Shown here piece after piece: positions 23,259-30,733 of a DNA stretch of 64,000 nt. Under the pieces are notes generated by a model. The model was not told the origin of the DNA. It worked only from the letters and a program-made list of their open reading frames with translations, and made no database searches. Each line of letters begins with the position of its first letter. Position 1 is the stretch's first letter. The stretch comes from JAHJDR01 sp964609965 (GTDB lineage: Bacteria > UBA10199 > JADGCS01): positions 186,001-250,000 of the forward strand of contig CAZSTS010000002.1 of NCBI GenBank assembly GCA_964609965.1. Direction: 5' to 3'. The translations under genes were made by a program, and so were the position numbers.

Positions 23259-24038
23259 ATGAAACGAAAAATATTAAAAATTGATGAAGAGCTTTGTAAT
23301 GGCTGTGGTGAATGTGTGGCTGATTGTGCTGAAGGAGCTATTCAGCTTATAGATGGAAAGGCCAAGCTTGTTAAAGAAGATTTTTGCGATGGATTTGGTG
23401 ATTGTATAGGGACTTGCCCTACGGGCGCCCTCACTATAGAAGAGAGGGAATCAAAGCCTTTCGATGAAGATGCCACCAAAGAGCATTTGCTGAAAACTCA
23501 AGGTGCAGATGCTGTGAAGCGCATGGAAGACGCTCACAAACGTCATCATCAATCATCCCAAGCAACTCATTCTCATTCTGGTTCAGGTTGTCCAGGAAGT
23601 CGCATGATTCAGCGCGATAAATCTTCTCAAGATAAAACCACATCAAATATAGGTGGTGTTGCCATTCCTTCAGAGCTTAGGCAGTGGCCTGTTCAAATCC
23701 ATCTAGTAAATCCTGCTGCACCTTACTTTGTTGATCAAGAGTTAGTGGTTTTGAGTACGTGTTCCCCTATTGCCTCTGCAGATATTCATTGGAGATTTAT
23801 GAGAGGGCGTGCTGTTGTAGTGGCTTGTCCAAAACTAGATAGAACTGAAGGTTATGTTGAAAAATTGGCAGAGATTTTCAAACAAGCTAATACACCCAAA
23901 GTTATCTCTGTCATCATGGAGGTGCCCTGTTGTCTAGGATTGAATGAAATAGTGCGTCAGGCTGTTCAGCTTTCTGGCAGGGCTGATATTGAGATGGAAG
24001 AATGTGTGGTTTCTCTGGACGGAAAAATCGGGGCGTAA
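23259..24038 (+). CDS. 4Fe-4S dicluster ferredoxin-like protein
   Basis: A 259-aa protein. The N-terminal 70 residues are a ferredoxin domain with CNGCGECVADC and a second site CDGFGDCIGTCP, whose first spacing (C-x5-C-x3-CP) is unusual, so the second cluster may be altered. A His-rich linker (HKRHHQSSQATHSHSGSGC) follows. The C-terminal 120 residues contain conserved-looking Cys (LSTCSPIA, VVACPKLD, VPCCLGLN). This architecture is known in anaerobes as an iron-sulphur protein of undefined role. It lies between the BMC regulator and mutY. Confidence 0.85.
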   Translation: MKRKILKIDEELCNGCGECVADCAEGAIQLIDGKAKLVKEDFCDGFGDCIGTCPTGALTIEERESKPFDEDATKEHLLKTQGADAVKRMEDAHKRHHQSSQATHSHSGSGCPGSRMIQRDKSSQDKTTSNIGGVAIPSELRQWPVQIHLVNPAAPYFVDQELVVLSTCSPIASADIHWRFMRGRAVVVACPKLDRTEGYVEKLAEIFKQANTPKVISVIMEVPCCLGLNEIVRQAVQLSGRADIEMEECVVSLDGKIGA

Positions 24039-24080
24039 GAGGTTCGACAACACAAATAAATTATGTAAATACAATATCTC

Positions 24081-25103
24081 ATGAAGCAAATGTCACCTAA
24101 GGATATTTCAAAATTTCAAGAATCCCTTTTAAAATGGTATCAGGTTTATCAACGAAACTTGGTTTTTAGAAAAACAAAAGATCCCTATAAAATTTGGCTC
24201 TCTGAGATTATGTTACAACAAACAACTGTGGCGACCGTTCTTGATTACTATAAAAGATTTATAAAAAGATTTCCAAACATGCGTTCTGTGGCATCAGCTT
24301 CGGAACAAGAGCTTCTAACTTATTGGCAGGGACTTGGTTATTATTCGCGTGTTCGTAATTTTCAAAAGGCTTGCAAGCAGGTTTTAGAAGATCATCAGGG
24401 GGAAATACCTCAAACAGCAAAAGAACTAAGAACTTTAAAAGGCGTGGGAGATTATACAGCGGCAGCTATTTCCTCAATTAGCTTTAATGAGGCCAAGGCT
24501 GTGGTCGATGGAAATGTTGTTCGTGTTTTAGCAAGATTGTTTAGATATACAAGAAATAGCGAATCAGCAACGGCAAGAAGATATTTTCAAGATAAGGCTG
24601 GCAGGATTTTAGATAAAAAGAACCCTGGTGATTCTAATCAGGCCATGATGGAGCTTGGGGCAACTCTTTGTTCAAAAAAAACAAACTGTCCTCTCTGTCC
24701 TGTAAAGAATTGGTGTTTGAGTTTTGAAAAAAATCCAGAAAAGCTCCCTAAAAAAATAAAGAAGACATACATTGATAAAAAAATGAAAACATTTGTTATT
24801 CATTCAAAGCAGGGTGTTCTTCTCAAAAAACCAAGCCCTGATAATCTTATTAAGAATATGTGGGAGCTGCCGGCTCTTAAAGATGTCGAGCCGGTCGGAC
24901 ATATCAGACGGGTCGGACATATAAGGCATAGCATTACAAATAAGAGAATTATTGCTCAAGTTTATGAATATAAAGTAAAAGGCAAATTAGGTTTAGAAAA
25001 ACCGCATCAGTTTAAATGGGTAAATAAAAAAGAGTTTGCTCAAATTCCCATTAGCACTTTGTCCAAAAAGGTTTTAAAAAAGTATTTCATTAATTTAAGT
25101 TAA
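24081..25103 (+). CDS. mutY: A/G-specific adenine glycosylase
   Basis: MutY removes adenine mispaired with 8-oxoguanine. It has WLSEIMLQQTTVATV, the HhH motif LKGVGDYTAAAI, the catalytic Asp in VVDGNVVRVLAR and the Fe-S ligands in CPLCPVKNWC. The C-terminal NUDIX-like recognition domain is short, and at its start VGHIR is duplicated through an 18-bp tandem repeat (24893-24922). The product is 340 aa. No strong ribosome binding site is seen. Confidence 0.95.
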   Translation: MKQMSPKDISKFQESLLKWYQVYQRNLVFRKTKDPYKIWLSEIMLQQTTVATVLDYYKRFIKRFPNMRSVASASEQELLTYWQGLGYYSRVRNFQKACKQVLEDHQGEIPQTAKELRTLKGVGDYTAAAISSISFNEAKAVVDGNVVRVLARLFRYTRNSESATARRYFQDKAGRILDKKNPGDSNQAMMELGATLCSKKTNCPLCPVKNWCLSFEKNPEKLPKKIKKTYIDKKMKTFVIHSKQGVLLKKPSPDNLIKNMWELPALKDVEPVGHIRRVGHIRHSITNKRIIAQVYEYKVKGKLGLEKPHQFKWVNKKEFAQIPISTLSKKVLKKYFINLS

Positions 25104-25114
25104 CAGAGGTATTT

Positions 25115-26422
25115 ATGGATGTTCTTCTTCTTTCTCGTCTTCAATTTGCAGTGGCCACCATGTTTCATTTCATATTTGTTCCCATCACATTAGGTCTATC
25201 GATCATGATAGCCATTATGGAAACAAAGTATGTGAGAACAGGGGACAAAATGTACCTGTCCATGACCAAGTTTTGGGGAAAGCTGTTTCTCATCAACTTT
25301 GCTCTTGGTGTGGTGACAGGTCTTACGTTAGAATTTCAATTTGGCACAAACTGGTCAAAGTACTCGGCTTATGTAGGAGATATTTTTGGATCTCTTCTCG
25401 CTATCGAAGCGACTGTGGCTTTCTTTTTAGAGTCTACACTCATTGGTGTTTGGGTTTTTGGTTGGAACAAAGTTTCTAAAAAGATTCACGCCATGCTTAT
25501 GTGGTTGATTGCCATAGCAGGCACTCTTTCTGCCATTTGGATCATTATTGCTAATGGTTGGATGCAGAACCCTGTGGGGTATGTGATAAAAAATGGTCGT
25601 GCAGAACTGGCAGATTTTGCTGCTGTTGTTTTTAACAAATACGCTCTTTTAGAATTTTTTCACACTGTTTCTTCGGCTTATGTCTTTAGCGCTTTTTTTG
25701 TGATGGGAATTAGTGCGTATCATCTGCTTAAAAAGAAGAATATAGAGTTTTTCACAAAGTCTTTTAAGATTGCCCTTGTATTTGCTCTTATATGTTCTGT
25801 TCTCGTTGCAGTGAGTGGGGATATGAATGGTGTTAATGTTGCCAAGGTACAGCCTGCAAAGTTTGCAGCTATGGAATCTCATTGGGAAACAACCAAAAAC
25901 GCTCCGATTTATCTTTTTGCTTTGCCTGATCAAGAAAATGAAAAAAACAAAACCGTCATTGGTTCTATTCCAGGTATGCTTAGCTTTTTAGGGTTTCACG
26001 ATTTTGATGCAGAGGTGAAAGGTTTAAGAGATATTCCAAAAGATGAACGTCCCCCGGTTTTCCTCACCTTCATTTCTTTTAGAATCATGGTGGGAATAGG
26101 GGGGCTGCTTATTTTGCTTTCGGTTTTAGGATTTCTTAAGCGAAAAAAGCTCACAGACTGTCCTCTGTATCTCAAGATGATGATTCTAGCGATCCCTTTG
26201 CCCTTAATTGCTATTGAGCTTGGATGGGTTGTGGCAGAAGTGGGGCGGCAGCCTTGGATTGTTTATGGATTAATGAAAACAAGTGATGCTGTTTCTCCTA
26301 TTGTGACGTCACAGGTTTTTGTCAGTCTTATTTCATTTGCCTTGGTTTATAGTCTTTTAGGTTTTGTAGGGATTTATTTGATTGCGAAGAATGCAAAGAA
26401 GGGGCCGGAGGGCTCACTTTAA
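25115..26422 (+). CDS. cydA: Cytochrome bd oxidase subunit I
   Basis: A 435-aa quinol oxidase subunit with about nine membrane helices. RLQFAVATMFHFIFVPITLGLS carries the heme b595 His. GVVTGLTLEFQFGTNWSKYS and GRQPWIVYGLMKTSDAVS are family hallmarks. It is of the short Q-loop type: the loop near residues 255-310 is brief. It starts 12 nt after mutY. With CydB it reduces O2 to water at high affinity, which suits life at low oxygen. Confidence 0.97.
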   Translation: MDVLLLSRLQFAVATMFHFIFVPITLGLSIMIAIMETKYVRTGDKMYLSMTKFWGKLFLINFALGVVTGLTLEFQFGTNWSKYSAYVGDIFGSLLAIEATVAFFLESTLIGVWVFGWNKVSKKIHAMLMWLIAIAGTLSAIWIIIANGWMQNPVGYVIKNGRAELADFAAVVFNKYALLEFFHTVSSAYVFSAFFVMGISAYHLLKKKNIEFFTKSFKIALVFALICSVLVAVSGDMNGVNVAKVQPAKFAAMESHWETTKNAPIYLFALPDQENEKNKTVIGSIPGMLSFLGFHDFDAEVKGLRDIPKDERPPVFLTFISFRIMVGIGGLLILLSVLGFLKRKKLTDCPLYLKMMILAIPLPLIAIELGWVVAEVGRQPWIVYGLMKTSDAVSPIVTSQVFVSLISFALVYSLLGFVGIYLIAKNAKKGPEGSL

Positions 26423-26424
26423 AC

Positions 26425-26548
26425 AATAGGTTTCTTTACGAGACCGATAAATTTCCGCTAAACACGGAAATTTATCTAACAATAAAATTAATAGGGCATA
26501 TTTTAATAATGTTATTAATTTTATTGTAGTCTCTACAAGAATCCTATT
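26425..26548 (+). ncRNA. Structured intergenic element A (three-way junction) in the cydA-cydB spacer
   Basis: It begins 3 nt after the cydA stop. The outer stem has AATAGG/CCTATT, TTCTT/AAGAA and GAGAC/GTCTC. It encloses two hairpins: GATAAATTTCCG/CGGAAATTTATC (26446-26476) and ACAATAAAATTAATA/TATTAATTTTATTGT (26479-26527). The second loop holds CATATTTTAATAA. The element at 40461 has the same layout and the same loop motif, with changed but still pairing stems. It could be a cis-acting RNA or a small palindromic mobile element. Confidence 0.6.
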
Positions 26549-26582
26549 ATTCAAAGCGAATTGAGAATATAAGGAGAAGAGG

Positions 26583-27581
26583 ATGATTTTAGAAACAATC
26601 TGGTTTTATATATGGGGTTTGTTGTGGGCGATCTTTTTCATCACTGATGGTTTTGATTTTGGGGTAGGGACCCTCTATCCTTTTTTAGGAAAAACAGATG
26701 CAGACAAGAAATCCATGATAACCTCACTTGGTCCTTTGTGGGATGGGAATGAAGTATGGCTTGTCACAGCAGGTGGTGTGACGTTTGCAGCTTTTCCTCT
26801 TGTGTATGCTGTGATGTTTTCAACGCTCTATTCTCCACTCATGTTGATTCTTTTTGCCCTTATTTTTCGTGGTGTGGCTTTTGAGTTTAGAAATAAGTCC
26901 GACAACGCTTGTTGGAAAAAGGCGTGGGATTTTTGTATATTCATAGGTAGTTTCTTTCCTGCTCTCTTGTTTGGTGTAGCGTTTGCCAATATATTTCAAG
27001 GAATCCCTTTTGATTCAGAGGGCGTTTATCATGGTACGCTTTTGAGTCTTCTCAATCCTTATGGGTTATTAGGGGGTGTGCTCTTTGTTCTCTTGTTTAT
27101 GCAGCACGGGGCCTTGTGGTTAGCTATTAAAACCAAAAACGAGCTCAATAAAAGGACCTTATCAGTTGTGAACAATCTTTGGTACCCAGTTTTGATTGTG
27201 GCTGTAGCCTTTCTCTTATCTAGTTATTTCACAACGAAGTTATACGATAATTATCTAGCTCATCCTGCTTTATTTATAGTGATAGCCATTACTGTGTTGG
27301 CATTGCTGGCCGTAAAAATCTATGTGAAGAAAAAAGCTTATTTTAAGGCCTGGTTTTCATCTGCTCTCACAATCATAGGTGCTACTTTTTTTGGGATCAT
27401 TGGATTATATCCCAATCTTTTTCCTTCGAGCATAAGTTCAGAATACCACCTCACTGCTCACAATGCTGCCTCGAGTCCTTTGACTTTAAAAATCATGCTG
27501 GTTGTTGTGGTTATATTTATTCCAATCGTGATTGCGTATCAGGTTTGGACGTATTGTTTATTTAAGGGGAAGGTGGAGTAG
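26583..27581 (+). CDS. cydB: Cytochrome bd oxidase subunit II
   Basis: A 332-aa membrane protein with eight hydrophobic segments. The family signature GFDFGVGTLYPFLG is near residue 25, then LGPLWDGNEVWLVTAGGVTFAAFP. AAGGAGAAGAGG precedes the start. It is separated from cydA by a 160-nt spacer filled by the structured element. The last 20 nt overlap the convergent gene. Confidence 0.96.
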   Translation: MILETIWFYIWGLLWAIFFITDGFDFGVGTLYPFLGKTDADKKSMITSLGPLWDGNEVWLVTAGGVTFAAFPLVYAVMFSTLYSPLMLILFALIFRGVAFEFRNKSDNACWKKAWDFCIFIGSFFPALLFGVAFANIFQGIPFDSEGVYHGTLLSLLNPYGLLGGVLFVLLFMQHGALWLAIKTKNELNKRTLSVVNNLWYPVLIVAVAFLLSSYFTTKLYDNYLAHPALFIVIAITVLALLAVKIYVKKKAYFKAWFSSALTIIGATFFGIIGLYPNLFPSSISSEYHLTAHNAASSPLTLKIMLVVVVIFIPIVIAYQVWTYCLFKGKVE

Positions 27582-28329
27582 TGTACCAATCATAAAGATC
27601 AGGAGAAACAACTTCTAGCTCAGCACAGAAGTAGGCTTCACTTGAGAGGTTGATGAGGTGGTCTCCAAGACCCTGGCAGTCTTCAATATCAACACTGTTT
27701 TCAATGTCTTCGACAACGCTTCTCCATTCAAAAAAACCATCATCGAGAAAAGGAACAGATGCACAGCCGAAACCATCTAAGTTTAGACCGCTTTTAAGTA
27801 ATACAGGAAAACGTATTACACAGTTTTGGTTAGAACTCATGAATTCAGCTGTAGTGGGCTCTGACGAGACAACGGTAAGAGTGTGGTCAATCTCTGGCAT
27901 GGGTTCTTCGTCAACATTAATGAGGACATCATCAGGAAATCTAAGGTAATAGTTTTCATCAAGTAGATCAGTAGGAACGCTGGAGCTAATATTTTCATAA
28001 TCCAAGGAGAATGAAAAATATGTGCCTCCGGGAAGCAGGGCGTCAGCTGATCCATCTTCGTAATGATCCCCTGACTCAAAATAAAATCTTTGATCTAGTT
28101 CATCGTTTTCATCGCTTGTGTATACAGAAAATGAAGGAGATGTAGAGGATTCAGTATTTCTCAATATTTTGATGCTGCCTTCTTGAAGCTCTGCCTCAAT
28201 GTCTCCTTCTGGTTGTTCGCCCAGCTCTACATAAGGTGCGCAGCCGCCGGACCCAAGTAGGCCGAATATTACAACACAGCCTGGACAAGCGAAGTCATTA
28301 GCAATGCTTAGTAACTCTTTGAATTCCAT
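27562..28329 (-). CDS. Unassigned acidic protein, possibly a lipoprotein
   Basis: A 255-aa, strongly acidic protein. Near the N-terminus VIFGLLGSGGC (Cys30) could be a lipobox, but the preceding segment is a weak signal peptide, so the true start may lie elsewhere. The rest has no recognised domain; Ser/Asp/Glu-rich stretches suggest an exported protein. No clear ribosome binding site is visible. It overlaps the cydB 3' end by 20 nt on the other strand. Confidence 0.5.
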   Translation of the reverse strand: MEFKELLSIANDFACPGCVVIFGLLGSGGCAPYVELGEQPEGDIEAELQEGSIKILRNTESSTSPSFSVYTSDENDELDQRFYFESGDHYEDGSADALLPGGTYFSFSLDYENISSSVPTDLLDENYYLRFPDDVLINVDEEPMPEIDHTLTVVSSEPTTAEFMSSNQNCVIRFPVLLKSGLNLDGFGCASVPFLDDGFFEWRSVVEDIENSVDIEDCQGLGDHLINLSSEAYFCAELEVVSPDLYDWYTTPPSP

Positions 28330-28485
28330 AGATTATATGCCCAATTAATGATTACAGTAGATTATTCGGTTAATGCAATGAGAAGTTGTGTGGTTTTTTT
28401 TAGGGCGTTGTGGGGATAAGTGGATGATTTTATTTTACAACAACAAGAGATTTAATTATAGAGATCTTCGCAGATTATAGAAATT

Positions 28486-28559
28486 CGGGGAGTAGCTCAG
28501 CCCGGCAGAGTGCCTGCTTTGGGAGCAGGACGTCGCAGGTTCAAATCCTGTCTCCCCGA
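28486..28559 (+). tRNA. tRNA-Pro (anticodon TGG)
   Basis: The acceptor stem CGGGGAG pairs with CTCCCCG. The D-arm is GCTC...GAGT-like, and the anticodon stem CCTGC/GCAGG encloses TTTGGGA (anticodon TGG). The T-arm is CAGG TTCAAAT CCTG and the discriminator A is at 28559. CCA is not encoded. An intrinsic terminator follows directly. Confidence 0.95.
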
Positions 28560-28562
28560 CAC

Positions 28563-28598
28563 ATAGGTCCTATTAGTCTTAATAGGGCCTATTTTTTT
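28563..28598 (+). terminator. Intrinsic terminator after tRNA-Pro
   Basis: ATAGGtCCTATTA and TAATAGGgCCTAT form a 12-bp stem with one mismatch and a GTCT loop, followed by seven T's. Confidence 0.85.
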
Positions 28599-28818
28599 AG
28601 GCTGCGCCGTATACTAGCATACCATTAAAAATCACATAAAACAATATAGTAAATAACAAAACAACAATAAAAACAGTATTATATGAGGCAAAGGGTGTAT
28701 GGAGCGTATACTCAAAGAATACATAAAATGTATTTTTCGCACAACTTTCTCTTCCTTTTATGCGATAATAGGGGTAAGAAAAGGGTGACAATTAAAAAAG
28801 CTGAAAACAGGAGAAAAT
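28599..28818. other. AT-rich intergenic region before a lipoprotein gene
   Basis: Apart from CAGGAG just before the ATG at 28819 I see no clear signal. The region is AT-rich and probably contains the promoter of the lipoprotein cluster. Small frames in it lack ribosome binding sites. Confidence 0.4.
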
Positions 28819-29298
28819 ATGACAACTACGAAAAAACAAAGATTACTCATCGTACTACTAATAGCATTCATCACAGCAACATTCTGTGTTTCTTGTGGTG
28901 CAGCTATTGATGGAGATGGCGATGTTTACTGCACAGCAATATATATACCTGGTATGAATGTTTCTGTTTATGACAATGAGACTCTTGAGCCTATATTTGA
29001 TGCGAATGCGTATGCAATCGATGCTAATGACTATAACTCAACTTTGTATTGCGATGGTTGTGATGCTTACGAAGCCTATCTGGAAGATATGGAAGATCCA
29101 GAATATGCAGAATATATGGAAGGGTACGGTTTTGATGGAGAGGCTATTTATTACGGAGCTGATAAAGGAGACTACACATTATATGTAGAAGCAAGTGGCT
29201 ATACTACGCATATAGAAGAGGTTGAAGTAACTGGTGGTGTTTGTCATCCAAATACAGAAACCATTGAAGTTTATCTTACAATCGAAAGTGATTCGTAA
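28819..29298 (+). CDS. Acidic lipoprotein with PEGA-like C-terminal part
   Basis: A 159-aa protein with a lipoprotein signal peptide (RLLIVLLIAFITATFCVSC, Cys26). The mature part is acidic and Tyr-rich (YEAYLEDMEDPEYAEYMEGYGFDG). Its end, GDYTLYVEASGYTTHIEEVEV, resembles the beta-sandwich repeat of PEGA or carboxypeptidase-regulatory-like domains. ACAGGAG precedes the ATG. It stands directly before the TIGR02147 gene, 6 nt apart, and is probably co-transcribed with it. Confidence 0.7.
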   Translation: MTTTKKQRLLIVLLIAFITATFCVSCGAAIDGDGDVYCTAIYIPGMNVSVYDNETLEPIFDANAYAIDANDYNSTLYCDGCDAYEAYLEDMEDPEYAEYMEGYGFDGEAIYYGADKGDYTLYVEASGYTTHIEEVEVTGGVCHPNTETIEVYLTIESDS

Positions 29299-29304
29299 AT
29301 ATAT

Positions 29305-30165
29305 ATGACAAAGAAAAATAAAATAGATCTCAATATATTTAAATACACAGAGTACAGAAAGTATCTCTGTGATTATTATAAGAAGCAAAAGCAGGAGACG
29401 TCCTATTTTTCGCATCGTTATTTTTCAAAGCAGGCAGGTTTTACATCCCCAAATTATTTCAAGCTCATCATGGATGGTGATCGTAACTTAAGTGGTGAGG
29501 CTATCAATAAATTTACTAAAGCTCTTAAGCTTAAGCCAAAAGAAGCGCGTTATTTTCGCCTCATGGTTCTCATGAACCAGGCCTCTACCAGCGAAGAACG
29601 AGAATTTTACACAAGACAGGTTCTCAAAAGCAAGGGCCACAAGGCGATTAAGCCCCTTAATCAAGTTCAATACGATTATTACAGCCAATGGTTTCATATT
29701 CCACTAAGAGAATTGGTAGCGCGGTCTGATTTTATTAACGACCCAAATTGGATCGCGCACCAATTCCTACCTGCTTTGACAGAAAATCAAGTCAAAGAGG
29801 GAATAAAGACTTTGCTTAAATTAGGTCTTATCGAAGAAACAAAAGAAGGTGGCTACCAGCAGACAGATAAAACAATTGCTTCAGGTGATGCTGTGACTAC
29901 TCAGGCTGTTGCCAATTTTCACAGACAGATGATTCAAAAGGGTGCTGAGTCTATTGATCGTATCCCATCAAAAGATCGTGATGTGTCTTGTCTCACAATG
30001 GGCACAACAGAAAAAACTGCTAAGCAGATCAAAGAAATGATTCAAGAGTTTAAAAAAGAGATAGCTGCCTTGGTTGAGGCAGATGAAAAAATTGAAGAGG
30101 TCATTCAGCTCAACTTTCAATTGTTCCCCTTAACGAAAAAGGTAGGAGAAAAAGATGAGAAATAA
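29305..30165 (+). CDS. TIGR02147-family protein
   Basis: A 286-aa soluble protein of the TIGR02147/DUF4423 family, known mainly from Fibrobacteres and Bdellovibrio-like bacteria. The N-terminal part (FKYTEYRKYLCDYYKKQK...YFSHRYFSKQAGFTSPNYFKLIMDGDRNLS) looks like an HTH DNA-binding domain. The rest has FHIPLRELVA and the SCLTMGTTEKTAKQIKEMI stretch typical of the family. It is probably a transcription regulator, and its function is unproven. It lies between lipoprotein genes and overlaps the next gene by 11 nt. Confidence 0.85.
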   Translation: MTKKNKIDLNIFKYTEYRKYLCDYYKKQKQETSYFSHRYFSKQAGFTSPNYFKLIMDGDRNLSGEAINKFTKALKLKPKEARYFRLMVLMNQASTSEEREFYTRQVLKSKGHKAIKPLNQVQYDYYSQWFHIPLRELVARSDFINDPNWIAHQFLPALTENQVKEGIKTLLKLGLIEETKEGGYQQTDKTIASGDAVTTQAVANFHRQMIQKGAESIDRIPSKDRDVSCLTMGTTEKTAKQIKEMIQEFKKEIAALVEADEKIEEVIQLNFQLFPLTKKVGEKDEK

Positions 30166-30673
30166 ATTATTAATAACATTTTTATTTTTGTTTGCCGCGA
30201 TGTTTCTTTTCAATTGTGGTGCAGGAACAACGATAACAGACAATCCTACAGGTGATATTTTTAGTAATGCTGCAGAAGAAGATGCTCCTGATGCTGCTTC
30301 GACTGGTGGTGATGACAGTGTAGAATCAGATGCGATGTACGAGACAGTAACAGGTAGTGTTCTTTCTTATGCCTGTGGTGTTTTCGAAGATTGTTATACG
30401 GGTTTTGATGAAGTTGCCTGCCAAACATATCTTAACACAAACTTTGCGATGCTGGGTGTCTTTGGTGTTGATACAACTACCTATGCTTCTTTTGATGCTG
30501 TTCAAGATGCCATTGAAGATGAAGAGCTTGTTGTGAGCAGCTCAGCAGTAAGTGCCTGTTTGTCAGCAATCACAGATATTAGTTGTTCTGATATAAGCGA
30601 AAAAAATGCTTACAGCGAATCTCTTCCCTCGGATTATTCAAGAGTGTATTTAATCATTCCAGAGGAATGTTAA
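30155..30673 (+). CDS. Cys-containing lipoprotein of unknown function
   Basis: A 172-aa lipoprotein (MRNKLLITFLFLFAAMF, lipobox LFNC, Cys21). An acidic low-complexity linker follows. A small Cys-rich domain follows that (YACGVFEDCYTGFDEVACQTYL, SACLSAITDISCSDIS, EEC at the end), with an even number of Cys likely paired in disulphides. GTAGGAG lies inside the end of the TIGR02147 gene, so the two are coupled. I recognise no family. Confidence 0.7.
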   Translation: MRNKLLITFLFLFAAMFLFNCGAGTTITDNPTGDIFSNAAEEDAPDAASTGGDDSVESDAMYETVTGSVLSYACGVFEDCYTGFDEVACQTYLNTNFAMLGVFGVDTTTYASFDAVQDAIEDEELVVSSSAVSACLSAITDISCSDISEKNAYSESLPSDYSRVYLIIPEEC

Positions 30674-30733
30674 TTGGTGGATGGAAAGAGTTAGAAGTTT
30701 AAAATAAGCGGTCGTTAAGAAAGAGAGAAAGAA

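Noticed and set aside
28486..28559. Anticodon reading GGG for the tRNA
   Set aside because: The 7-nt loop TTTGGGA places TGG in the anticodon position when CCTGC/GCAGG is taken as the stem.
28683..28910. Plus-strand frame of 75 codons before the lipoprotein
   Set aside because: It overlaps the lipoprotein gene, which has both a signal peptide and a good ribosome binding site.
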